Translations under genes and position numbers: made by a program | NCBI GenBank assembly: GCA_017615375.1 | Contig: JAGAAH010000129.1 | Coordinates: 1 to 6,417, forward strand | DNA: 6,417 nt | Direction of reading: 5' to 3' | Source: Lachnospiraceae bacterium | GTDB taxonomy: Bacteria > Bacillota > Clostridia > Lachnospirales > Lachnospiraceae | Shown here: positions 1-6,417 of the stretch, piece by piece | Layout: each line of letters opens with the position of its first letter | Position numbering within the stretch: position 1 is the stretch's first letter | The notes under the pieces: generated by a model | Seen by the model: only the letters and a program-made list of their open reading frames with translations | Database searches by the model: none | What the model was told of the DNA's origin: nothing

Positions 1-432
1 GGAATATCCCACACAATAGAATTTAAACTTGGTATCATTTTCCTCGTTTAACTTCTGCTGTGCTTTCTCTACTCCGAGAAGATCAAGGTTATGAACATCT
101 TCTTTTTCAATGACCTTCTCCTCGGGAAATTCAAGATCCACATGAACTTCCTCTGTCTTAAGTACACGACCTGCCGCCGCAATACATACCTCGGAAAGCT
201 TATTGTCAATCTGAGCTTCAAGGGATTCCTTAACTCTACCAATAGTACGTCCTACACGTCCTATGTCATGAATCTGACCGTCGATCATCGACCTTGTCTC
301 ATGTTCAAGATTACAGTGAGCAACAACGCAGAAATCATCCTCATCCTTATATCCGACCGTACCGACAACATTTCTCGTTCCTATATCGAGGCCGAATACC
401 AATTCTTTTCCCTGATACTCTACTGTTCCCAT
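1..432 (-). CDS. FtsA/PilM-like actin-fold protein, N-terminal part (cut by the left edge)
   Basis: This is the 5' part of a gene whose 3' end lies beyond base 1; 144 codons are open without a stop. The start is ATG at 432-430, with AGGAG seven bases upstream. The protein opens with a short leader and then LVFGLDIGTRN (residues 11-21), the phosphate-1 loop of the actin/Hsp70/FtsA fold, with Asp16 and Gly18-Thr19. Residues about 50-75 (IDGQIHDI followed by a helix) and about 80-110 (VCIAAAGRVL, then a strand) resemble the start of the FtsA/PilM SHS2 (1C) subdomain. Family members are ATP-binding proteins that polymerise or act as membrane scaffolds in cell division or pilus assembly. The gene overlaps the end of coaE by 13 bases in another frame, so it is probably translated from the same mRNA. 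The ATP-binding second half is not visible, so the choice between FtsA proper, PilM and a larger clostridial FtsA-domain protein is open. Confidence 0.8.
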   Translation of the reverse strand, partial: MGTVEYQGKELVFGLDIGTRNVVGTVGYKDEDDFCVVAHCNLEHETRSMIDGQIHDIGRVGRTIGRVKESLEAQIDNKLSEVCIAAAGRVLKTEEVHVDLEFPEEKVIEKEDVHNLDLLGVEKAQQKLNEENDTKFKFYCVGYS

Positions 433-1031
433 CTCTTCACTCCTAATCTATATAATTCCTTATCTATCGCTGTTTTCGTGTCTTCAAAACTGCCGCTGTT
501 ATCAATAATAACTTTTGTCCCGGCAATAAACTCTTCGTTACTTAACTGCGATGCCATAACCGCTTTAATTCTCTCGTCCGAATATCCGCGGCTTAACCTT
601 AACCGCTCTGCCCTTATATCTTCTTCTGCATATACATACCAGAGTTCGTCGCAAATCTCATCATAATGCTCTTCAATAAGCAACGCGGCTTCCAGTACAA
701 GAAGTTTGGTTGCGCTTTTACACGCTGCTTCTATTATATCCGATATGGCTTCCTTAACCAACGGAAACACCACAGAATTAACAGAGTTTTTAAGATTTGC
801 ATCCTTGAAAAAAACTGCTGCCAATTTCTTGTTGTCTATTGTCCCATCTTCTCTTAATACATCTTGCGGAAGAATGCTTTTAATACCCTCATAAGCTGCA
901 TTTCCCGGCATCATTAAGTTCGCCGCCAGCTCATCGGCCTTAATAATTACCGCCTTATAAGCATCTTCCATATACTTTAAGACTTCGGATTTACCTGCGC
1001 CTACGCCGCCCGTTATACCAAGAATTATCAT
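420..1031 (-). CDS. coaE: Dephospho-CoA kinase
   Basis: CoaE phosphorylates the 3'-hydroxyl of the ribose in dephospho-CoA using ATP, the last step of coenzyme A synthesis, in the cytosol. The 203-residue length is normal for the family. The P-loop GGVGAGKS is at residues 8-15. The substrate-side acidic motif KADELA has Asp33, followed by MPG at 41-43. The core strand LVLEAALLIE is at 111-120, the lid region RLRLSRGYSDE at 143-153, and the C-terminal signature VIIDNSGS at 174-181. The ATG at 1031 shares its A with the polA stop (TAATG), and GAGG lies seven bases upstream inside polA, so translational coupling is likely. Two usual family positions differ: the common His-Pro is Phe89-Pro90, and the proline of the common PLL motif is Ala116. 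The kinase core looks intact, so I expect an active enzyme. Bacillus subtilis also has coaE downstream of polA, but with mutM and ytaF in between; those are absent here. Confidence 0.95.
   Translation of the reverse strand: MIILGITGGVGAGKSEVLKYMEDAYKAVIIKADELAANLMMPGNAAYEGIKSILPQDVLREDGTIDNKKLAAVFFKDANLKNSVNSVVFPLVKEAISDIIEAACKSATKLLVLEAALLIEEHYDEICDELWYVYAEEDIRAERLRLSRGYSDERIKAVMASQLSNEEFIAGTKVIIDNSGSFEDTKTAIDKELYRLGVKRWEQ
440..444 (-). promoter_or_regulatory. Ribosome binding site of the FtsA-like gene
   Basis: AGGAG reads on the minus strand seven bases before the ATG at 432. It lies inside the last codons of coaE and fixes the start of the overlapping downstream gene. Confidence 0.75.
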
Positions 1032-3685
1032 TATTTTGCCTCATACCAATCCTTGCCGTCATGTATGTCAACGACAAGATCTACCGACAACTTACTTGCG
1101 TTACACATTTCTTCTTCAAGTATCTTATATACTTTCTCTACTTCTCTGTCCGCTGCTTCTATAAGAAGTTCGTCATGAACCTGCACCAATATCTTGGCGT
1201 CCACCTTATCGCTTTTAAGTCTCTTATAGACATTAATCATTGCAATCTTCATAATGTCTGCAGCGGTTCCCTGAATCGGTGCATTCATAGCCACGCGTTC
1301 ACCGAACTGTCTTACCATGAAAGCACTTTCTTTAATCTCCGGAATCTGACGACGTCTGTTATATAACGTCAGTGCATATCCCTTTTCCTTTGCAAAAGCT
1401 ATAAGCCCGTCAAGATATGTCTTAATCTTAGGATAAGCCTTAAAATAATTCTCTATATATTCGGTCGCCATCTTCTGCGGAATATGCAAATCCTCGCTTA
1501 AACCGTATGCGCTGATTCCATATACTATACCGAAATTAACGGCCTTTGCTCTTCTTCGTAAATCATCCGTCACTTCTTCAAAAGGAACGTTAAATGCCTT
1601 CGAAGCCGTCATCCTATGTATATCCTTACCTGACTTATAGGCACTTATTAAATTCTCATCGCCCGACATATGAGCCAGAAGTCTTAATTCTATCTGTGAA
1701 TAATCCGCATCCACAAACGTATATCCTTCTTTCGGAACGAATACTTTTCTTATCAATCTTCCGAGTTCCATACGTATCGGGATATTCTGTAAATTCGGGT
1801 CCTGCGAGCTTAATCTTCCCGTTGCGGTAACCGTCTGATTAAAGGACGTATGGATTCTTCCGTCGTCTTTAATATAATTAATAAGTCCTTCCGCATATGT
1901 AGACTTAAGCTTGGTTAGGGTTCTATATTCAAGAATGTCGTTAACTATAGGATAATCCTTGGATAGCTTTTCCAATACATCTGCTGCCGTCGAATATCCC
2001 GTCTTAGTCTTCTTACCGTTAGGAAGGTTAAGCTTTTCAAATAGAATAACACCGAGTTGCTTAGGTGAATTAATGTTAAACTCCTCACCGGCGAGCGCAT
2101 ATATATTCTTTTCAAGACGTTCTATCGATTCGGTTAAGTTATCTCCGTACTCCTTTAATGCTGTCTTTTCAGCTCTTATACCTTCCTTTTCCATGCTGTC
2201 AAGAACAAAGGTAAGCGGAAGCTCTATCTGCATGTAAAGTGAAAGCATATTCTCACTCTGTATCCTCGTAAGAAGCTCGTCATACGCTTTGATACATATA
2301 TCCGCTTCTATAAGGGAAGCAGTTGCTATATCCGTTTCTTTCTTTGAAGATACCATAAGTCCCAAATATTCTGCCGCAACATAGTCATAGCTATACTCTT
2401 CTCTTATAGGATTAAGAAGATATGCCATTAAATATACGTCTTCTATCTTGTCCGCATTTTCAAGATATTCCTTGTCTTTGGAAGATACGTATTTATAAAA
2501 TGCTTTGGCGGAAGGCAATATAAGCTTACTCGTTTTATTAACCAGTGTATGCACGTACGAATCAAGCAAATCCATATCCGTACCGGTGCCTAAGCTGAAT
2601 AAATCAAGCTGTACGTTATCTTTGAAGAATATATTACCGCCCGCGCCTTCATCGGTTACTATCGATAATTCGATTCCGCTTATGTCCTTGTCGTTATGTC
2701 TTACTATGTTGACAGAAACCGTCTTACCGACAGCTTTTTCCATTACTTCATCAAACTCTTCACGGGTAAGTCCTGTCTTATACTTTAATTCGTAATTATT
2801 AACCTCTGCGGTATCCGCATTATCAAATCTATCGAGAAGCTTATTAAACTCCAGACGCTTGCACATGGCATATGCTTCTTTGGTATAAAGATTACCCATC
2901 TTAAGCTCATCAAAAGAAACCTCGATCGGAGCATCCGTAATAATTGTTGCCAATGTCTTGCTAAGATATGCCTGCTCTTTATTCTCGGTTAAGTTCTTAT
3001 TAAGCGCTTTTTTCGTAATCTCATCAAGATGTGCGTATAGATTATCAAGATTTCCGTATGTAGCGATAAGCTCCGTTGCAGTCTTCGGCCCCACTCCCGG
3101 CACTCCCGGAATATTGTCGGAACTATCTCCCTGCAATGCCTTAACATCAATATATTCTACAGGTGTAACACCCATTACTTTCTCAACATCTGTCTTAAAG
3201 TAATTTTCTATCGTTGTCTGTCCCTTTATGGTCTTAGGGATTCTAATCATTACCTTATCGGTAGCAAGCTGTAATAAATCCCTGTCTCCCGATATTATTC
3301 TTACATCATATCCCTTTTCTTCGGATATTCTCGCAATTGTTCCCAGGATATCGTCAGCTTCGTATCCTCTATACATAAATATCGGAACCTGCATCGCTTT
3401 TAACATATCCTGAATAACCGGAACCTGCTCTGTAAATTCCGGGTCGGCCTTATGTCTTGTACCCTTATATGCTTCAAACATCTTATGGCGAAACGTCTTC
3501 TCATGCACATCAAAAGCAACTCCGAAATAATCCGGAGCTTCTTCCGCAATAATCTTAAACATGATGTTAAGAAAGCCGTATACCGCATTGGTATGGAGGC
3601 CTTCTCTATTGGTAAGCGGCGGAATGCCGTAATAGGCTCTATTCAATATGCTGTGACCGTCCATAAGGACTACTTTCTCGCCCAT
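1031..3685 (-). CDS. polA: DNA polymerase I, with a degenerate 3'-5' exonuclease domain
   Basis: PolA fills gaps and removes RNA primers during Okazaki-fragment maturation and excision repair. From ATG at 3685 it is 884 residues. The 5'-nuclease domain (about 1-295) keeps its acidic metal ligands: Asp9 in LMDGH, Asp59, Glu109/Asp111/Asp112 in GYEADD, Asp134/Asp136 in SGDRD, and Asp187/Asp190 in QGDSSDN, followed by the helix-hairpin-helix GVPGVGPKT. The polymerase domain (about 480-884) has motif A DYSQIELR (Asp661), motif B with Arg710, Lys714, Phe718 and Tyr722, and motif C VHDE (His837, Asp838, Glu839). The middle domain lacks the DxE of exonuclease motif I and the N-x-x-x-D of motif II, so proofreading is probably absent, as in Bacillus-type PolA. 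The frame is open upstream to a GTG at 3730, but those 15 extra residues are unlike the family and overlap the likely promoter. ATG 3685 gives the typical MGEKVVLMDG start with a GGAG site ten bases upstream. It is the first gene of the polA-coaE-ftsA-like unit. Confidence 0.97.
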   Translation of the reverse strand: MGEKVVLMDGHSILNRAYYGIPPLTNREGLHTNAVYGFLNIMFKIIAEEAPDYFGVAFDVHEKTFRHKMFEAYKGTRHKADPEFTEQVPVIQDMLKAMQVPIFMYRGYEADDILGTIARISEEKGYDVRIISGDRDLLQLATDKVMIRIPKTIKGQTTIENYFKTDVEKVMGVTPVEYIDVKALQGDSSDNIPGVPGVGPKTATELIATYGNLDNLYAHLDEITKKALNKNLTENKEQAYLSKTLATIITDAPIEVSFDELKMGNLYTKEAYAMCKRLEFNKLLDRFDNADTAEVNNYELKYKTGLTREEFDEVMEKAVGKTVSVNIVRHNDKDISGIELSIVTDEGAGGNIFFKDNVQLDLFSLGTGTDMDLLDSYVHTLVNKTSKLILPSAKAFYKYVSSKDKEYLENADKIEDVYLMAYLLNPIREEYSYDYVAAEYLGLMVSSKKETDIATASLIEADICIKAYDELLTRIQSENMLSLYMQIELPLTFVLDSMEKEGIRAEKTALKEYGDNLTESIERLEKNIYALAGEEFNINSPKQLGVILFEKLNLPNGKKTKTGYSTAADVLEKLSKDYPIVNDILEYRTLTKLKSTYAEGLINYIKDDGRIHTSFNQTVTATGRLSSQDPNLQNIPIRMELGRLIRKVFVPKEGYTFVDADYSQIELRLLAHMSGDENLISAYKSGKDIHRMTASKAFNVPFEEVTDDLRRRAKAVNFGIVYGISAYGLSEDLHIPQKMATEYIENYFKAYPKIKTYLDGLIAFAKEKGYALTLYNRRRQIPEIKESAFMVRQFGERVAMNAPIQGTAADIMKIAMINVYKRLKSDKVDAKILVQVHDELLIEAADREVEKVYKILEEEMCNASKLSVDLVVDIHDGKDWYEAK

Positions 3686-3695
3686 AAGGTCAAAT

Positions 3696-3701
3696 CTCCC
3701 T
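3696..3701 (-). promoter_or_regulatory. Ribosome binding site of polA
   Basis: AGGGAG, containing GGAG, lies ten bases before ATG 3685 on the minus strand. It supports that start over the in-frame GTG at 3730, where I see no comparable site. Confidence 0.55.
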
Positions 3702-3721
3702 ATCTTGTATGTTACAGTTCT

Positions 3722-3750
3722 ATTGTACACTATATCTAGCTAATAATAAA
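3722..3750 (-). promoter_or_regulatory. Candidate sigma-A promoter for polA-coaE
   Basis: On the minus strand TACAAT (3727-3722, five of six to TATAAT) follows TTTATT (3750-3745, three of six to TTGACA) with a 17-base spacer in AT-rich DNA. An alternative -10 is TATAGT at 3734-3729. Both sit just after the terminator of the preceding gene and 35-45 bases before the polA start, which is where a promoter is expected. The -35 element is weak, and it overlaps one arm of the inverted repeat at 3740-3768. Confidence 0.4.
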
Positions 3751-3773
3751 GTGTTTTTTTATTATTAGAGATA
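3733..3773. repeat. Inverted repeat between the terminator and polA
   Basis: CTAATAATAAA (3740-3750) and TTTATTATTAG (3758-3768) are perfect 11-base inverted copies around a 7-base spacer. Outside them TATCT (3733-3737) pairs with AGATA (3769-3773) after a 2-base bulge on one side (3738-3739), giving 16 paired positions in 41 bases. The arms are nearly all A/T and no T-run follows on either strand, so it does not look like a normal intrinsic terminator. It overlaps the inferred polA -35 region and could be an operator, or a back-up hairpin on read-through RNA. Confidence 0.75.
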
Positions 3774-3782
3774 CCCTTAATC

Positions 3783-3813
3783 AAAAGAAAAAGCAGGGCT
3801 TAATTGCCCTGCT
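3783..3813 (-). terminator. Intrinsic terminator after the lipoprotein gene
   Basis: On the minus strand an 8-bp perfect GC-rich stem, AGCAGGGC / GCCCTGCT, encloses a 6-base loop (AATTAA) and runs directly into TTTTTCTTTT. The 5' arm is made of the last lipoprotein codons (Glu-Gln-Gly) and the loop holds the final Asn codon and the TAA stop. It separates the lipoprotein transcription unit from polA. Confidence 0.92.
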
Positions 3814-4576
3814 CTTCGGTATTTTCCTGCTTATCAATATCTCTTTTTCCCTTATACGTCTTAATCGTCACTGCCGATATTCCGCGCATCTCGCTTACCG
3901 TAAGGATAAGATAATTCTCATAATCATATACATAGTAAAGAGTCATCTCTCCGGTCTCTTCATCGACGTCGAAACCTTGGTTCGGATGAGCAACCGCTAT
4001 TATATCACTAAACGTCGCACCCCAGCTTAATTCACCCGGCAATCGCATTATAGGATAATCGGCTCCCGTCTCTCTTATGTCTATCGTAAGCGAATATACA
4101 TACGCTTCTTCTATCGTACACTTTACATCATAAGGATTATAAAGACCTATAACTATATTATAATTGCAGTTTTCTTTACTTAAGATTATTGTATCGGTCG
4201 TTCTTTCGTTAGGTCCTAACATAAAGTTCTCGTCGAACCCGTAATCACTTAAGTTGAAAGTCCACTCGTCGCTTATTCTCTTATACGAAAACGGCAACGA
4301 ATAAGCCGTACTTCCCACAGATATGACACAGTCCTCAAACGTAGGATTGTTCTGCATAATATGTCGATCTTCGTCTGCCTGCTTCTTAAGTGTATCTTCC
4401 GTTATATCCGGCAATTCAAGGTCTTCCTTGTCAGCATTTCCGCTTGCGGCCTTATTATCGCCTTCTCCTTCGGATGCATCGGTTATAATATCTCTTATAT
4501 CAAGACGTCTGTCGCATCCCATAAGTACAAGTGACACACATATTAAAAGCATAAGCAATGCTTTATTTCTTTTCAT
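3800..4576 (-). CDS. Predicted lipoprotein of unknown function
   Basis: I do not recognise a named family. From ATG 4576 the protein has 258 residues. It opens with a positively charged MKRNK, a hydrophobic stretch and the lipobox LMGC, so signal peptidase II should cleave before Cys21, which would be lipidated, leaving the protein on the outer face of the membrane. Residues about 22-75 form an acidic, low-complexity linker. The rest is a beta-rich region. It holds a segment around VGSTAYSLPFSYK (87-99), an aromatic stretch, and then RLPGELSWGATFSDII (178-193). That last pattern, an LPG...WG-T-x-x-D-(I/V) segment followed by strands, resembles a layout I associate with uncharacterised clostridial lipoproteins; this is an impression, not a search result. 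An in-frame TTG at 4579 would add one Met and sits seven bases from AGGAG, against ten for the ATG. The gene starts 34 bases after the M42 peptidase and is last in its operon, with its stop inside the terminator loop. Confidence 0.85.
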   Translation of the reverse strand: MKRNKALLMLLICVSLVLMGCDRRLDIRDIITDASEGEGDNKAASGNADKEDLELPDITEDTLKKQADEDRHIMQNNPTFEDCVISVGSTAYSLPFSYKRISDEWTFNLSDYGFDENFMLGPNERTTDTIILSKENCNYNIVIGLYNPYDVKCTIEEAYVYSLTIDIRETGADYPIMRLPGELSWGATFSDIIAVAHPNQGFDVDEETGEMTLYYVYDYENYLILTVSEMRGISAVTIKTYKGKRDIDKQENTEEQGN

Positions 4577-4586
4577 CAAATCATAA

Positions 4587-4591
4587 CTCCT
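4587..4591 (-). promoter_or_regulatory. Ribosome binding site of the lipoprotein gene
   Basis: AGGAG on the minus strand lies ten bases before ATG 4576 and seven before the in-frame TTG at 4579. A third ATG at 4584 is out of frame and only two bases away. The site supports a start in this cluster but does not separate ATG 4576 from TTG 4579. Confidence 0.7.
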
Positions 4592-4610
4592 AAAAAAACC
4601 TTGAGTTTAA

Positions 4611-5645
4611 TTATCCAATATACTCCGCAATAAGCTTTAATGTAGACAAAGCTCCATCCTTATGGCTTCTCTCATAGCCATGAGACGCATATACGCCTGC
4701 ACCGATAAGTCCGTGCTTAATATCGTATCCTGCGCGAAGTGTAGCCTCTACATCAGAACCATAGTAAGGATAGATATCTACGGCATAATCTGCTTTGGCT
4801 CTCTTTGCTGCATCGATGAGTCCTTTTACAACGTCATACGCGTAAGGACCGCCTGAATCCTTAGCACAGATCGATACCTGACGCTCATCGCACTGTAATC
4901 CGTCACCCACGCAACCCATATCTACGGAAATTGCTTCGGTTACATTCTCCGGTACAGATGCGGAACCGCCGTGTCCAACCTCTTCGTACACGGTAATATG
5001 TGCATATACCTGACGTGCCGGTTTCTTCTTCTCATCCTTAAGATACTTTGCATATCCGAGTAAAATTGCTACGGATAACTTGTCATCAAGGAAACGGCTC
5101 TTGATATATCCCTTCTTTGTAATAACTGTTCTCGGATCAAAGCACACGATATCGCCTACACCGATTCCGAGCTTTTCCGTATCTTCTTTTGACTTAACCA
5201 CTTCATCAAGTACAACTTCCATCTTATCCCAAGCACGCTTGGTATCGTTATAGTCGCCGTTTACATGGATTGATGCATTGCAAAGCTGCAATGTTCCTTC
5301 ATACTCGCCCTTATCCTTTGTAATTACGATACAATTCTCTGCTTCTGCATTATTTGCATTCATACCACCAAGAGGAACAAGACGTAATCTTCCGTTGCCC
5401 TTAACTTCGGCAACCATTCCGCCAAGTGTATCCATATGAGCCTCAAGTAAAATTGCGTTCTTCTTGTTCTTTCCGCCAAAGTCGACCATTACGCCGCCCT
5501 TAACGGTCTGCCAAGCCTTGCATCCCAAAGCTTCAAACTCTTTAATAATCATCTTTGCTGCCTTCTCCGTATATCCCGACGGGCTCGGTACTGCCAAAAT
5601 CTTAGCTGCTTCTTTTAAGATATAATCTCCGTATGTTGCTTTCAT
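4611..5645 (-). CDS. M42-family metallo-aminopeptidase
   Basis: M42 enzymes are cytosolic, usually dodecameric, two-metal aminopeptidases that trim short peptides; some are annotated as glutamyl aminopeptidase or, misleadingly, as endoglucanase CelM. The 344-residue length fits. All expected catalytic positions are visible: His70 and Asp72 in EAHMDTLG, the bridging Asp187 in FLDDK, the general base Glu221 and metal ligand Glu222 in YEEVGHGG, Asp242 in SVDMG, and a C-terminal histidine in SHGYERSH (His322 or His327). The central region around 90-170 should hold the PDZ-like dimerisation domain. The ATG at 5645 has a strong AAGGAGG seven bases upstream, lying in the last codons of the preceding membrane-protein gene, whose stop is only two bases away, so the two are almost certainly cotranscribed. 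There is no signal peptide. Substrate preference cannot be read from the sequence. Confidence 0.93.
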   Translation of the reverse strand: MKATYGDYILKEAAKILAVPSPSGYTEKAAKMIIKEFEALGCKAWQTVKGGVMVDFGGKNKKNAILLEAHMDTLGGMVAEVKGNGRLRLVPLGGMNANNAEAENCIVITKDKGEYEGTLQLCNASIHVNGDYNDTKRAWDKMEVVLDEVVKSKEDTEKLGIGVGDIVCFDPRTVITKKGYIKSRFLDDKLSVAILLGYAKYLKDEKKKPARQVYAHITVYEEVGHGGSASVPENVTEAISVDMGCVGDGLQCDERQVSICAKDSGGPYAYDVVKGLIDAAKRAKADYAVDIYPYYGSDVEATLRAGYDIKHGLIGAGVYASHGYERSHKDGALSTLKLIAEYIG

Positions 5646-5647
5646 TT

Positions 5648-6417
5648 CTATTCCTCCTTAAGAGATGTCTTCTCTCTTTGCACAAGTTCACCCTTTATAG
5701 TAAAGCACGACCACTTAAAAAATGCAAGAACCACCACAAGAATACCTATGTTTAATCCCTGCGGGTTATTTACAAACGCCTGTCCCATATAAGCCATCAA
5801 TGCTATGAAAGACGTTGCGTTAATTATGAAAGGCATGGTCCTGTTTGCTTTTCTTATGTTATTAATACCGGTAATCATTATGGATACTGCGGCTGTAAGT
5901 AAAGCTACAATACCTGCAATTCCCGTAGTTATAAGATATTCTATGTATTCATTATGAGCATTTCTTACCCAATCGGAACCGGTTATCGCCTTATAATAGT
6001 ATCCAAACGTACTAAGTCCCGTACCAAACAATTTCTTAATAAACGGTAAATCCTTAAAAGCCTCAAATGCCACGCGCCATGTCTTACCTCTGTTATGTCC
6101 GTACGTATCCGAAAACTTCAAAACCTGCGATATGAAAATCGCAATTGCCGCAAGGATTATGATGCCAAGAAAAACAAGCTGCGCTTTTTTACTTATCTTC
6201 TTAAAAATATCCATATCAAGAAAACCTATAAATATCGTAAGTCCTAACAGCAATATAAACGGTAATATGTAAAGATGGCGTTCCAGTATAACTCCCGCGT
6301 ATCCGTCAAGGTCCGTATGCGGCAATACTATACGCAATATATCGAGAATACCGACACTTCCCATGATAGCGGTCAATCTTATAAGTACCGAGAATAGTAG
6401 CTTAATATTGCCAAAAC
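5648..6417 (-). CDS. O-antigen ligase/polymerase-family membrane protein, C-terminal part (cut by the right edge)
   Basis: The frame is open to base 6417, so the gene starts outside the window; 255 codons are visible. The TTG at 6376 is probably an internal leucine, because the hydrophobic sequence continues in frame before it. Wzy_C-type (O-antigen ligase/polymerase) proteins are multi-span membrane proteins that join or polymerise undecaprenyl-linked glycans on the outer face. The family pattern is clear: several hydrophobic segments, then a large loop with NRGKTWRVAFEAF, LFGTGLSTFGYY and the conserved histidine in NAHNEYIEYLITTGIAG, followed by further spans to a charged tail. In a Gram-positive the acceptor would more likely be a capsule, exopolysaccharide or wall polymer than lipopolysaccharide. 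The last codons (AAG GAG GAA TAG) form the ribosome binding site of the M42 gene. Glycan specificity cannot be inferred, and no glycosyltransferase is visible in the window. Confidence 0.85.
   Translation of the reverse strand, partial: FGNIKLLFSVLIRLTAIMGSVGILDILRIVLPHTDLDGYAGVILERHLYILPFILLLGLTIFIGFLDMDIFKKISKKAQLVFLGIIILAAIAIFISQVLKFSDTYGHNRGKTWRVAFEAFKDLPFIKKLFGTGLSTFGYYYKAITGSDWVRNAHNEYIEYLITTGIAGIVALLTAAVSIMITGINNIRKANRTMPFIINATSFIALMAYMGQAFVNNPQGLNIGILVVVLAFFKWSCFTIKGELVQREKTSLKEE

Noticed and set aside
91..666. A 191-codon open frame on the plus strand
   Set aside because: It lies antisense to coaE and the FtsA-like gene, both with clear family motifs. Its product is low-complexity Ser/Leu/Ile-rich sequence with no domain, as expected from the complement of real coding DNA.
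3400..3588. A 62-codon minus-strand frame inside polA
   Set aside because: It is a shadow in another frame of the well-conserved 5'-nuclease domain, rich in Arg and Leu, with no motif.
3686..3730. A longer PolA starting at GTG 3730
   Set aside because: The 15 extra residues have no family counterpart, the likely -10 element lies within them, and ATG 3685 has its own ribosome binding site.
3740..3768. The inverted repeat as a second intrinsic terminator
   Set aside because: The stem is almost all A/T and no T-run follows on either strand, so it lacks the marks of a terminator. It is kept as a repeat of unknown role.
4585..4607. AACTC/GAGTT inverted repeat that could hide the lipoprotein ribosome binding site
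   Set aside because: It is only a 5-bp stem with a 13-base loop, too weak and too likely by chance to call a regulatory hairpin.
5648..6376. The ligase-type gene starting at TTG 6376
   Set aside because: The frame stays open to the window edge with hydrophobic, membrane-like residues, and the visible part is too short for the family, so the true start is outside the window.

Overview
The window looks like ordinary chromosome from a low-to-moderate G+C Firmicute. Clostridia, and probably Lachnospiraceae, is the best guess. The reasons are the AT-rich sequence, frequent use of the AUA isoleucine codon (CoaE Ile96, Ile99 and Ile100 are all ATA), AGGAG-type ribosome binding sites, a Gram-positive-style lipoprotein, and the overall look of the PolA and CoaE proteins. 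The family assignment is inferred from protein character only. No database search was run.

Every gene I can support lies on the minus strand, so transcription runs from high to low coordinates. There are two transcription blocks. The upstream block (6417 to about 3783) holds the C-terminal part of an O-antigen ligase/polymerase-type membrane protein that runs off the right edge, an M42-family metallo-aminopeptidase, and a small lipoprotein of unknown function. It ends in a strong intrinsic terminator whose loop contains the lipoprotein stop codon. The downstream block (about 3750 to 1) holds polA (DNA polymerase I), coaE (dephospho-CoA kinase, stop and start sharing one base with polA), and the N-terminal 144 codons of an FtsA/PilM-like actin-fold protein that runs off the left edge and overlaps coaE by 13 bases.

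The two blocks are separated by a 114-base gap (3686-3799). It contains the terminator, a perfect 11-bp inverted repeat that extends imperfectly to about 41 bp, and a plausible promoter for polA. This gap is the most interesting non-coding sequence here.

Functionally, the downstream block groups DNA repair and Okazaki-fragment processing (PolA), the last step of coenzyme A synthesis (CoaE) and a probable cell-division or envelope-related ATPase-fold protein. The upstream block suggests cell-surface polysaccharide work plus peptide turnover. I see no mobile element, CRISPR array, RNA gene, phage gene or defence system, and I do not think a previously undescribed system is visible in this window.
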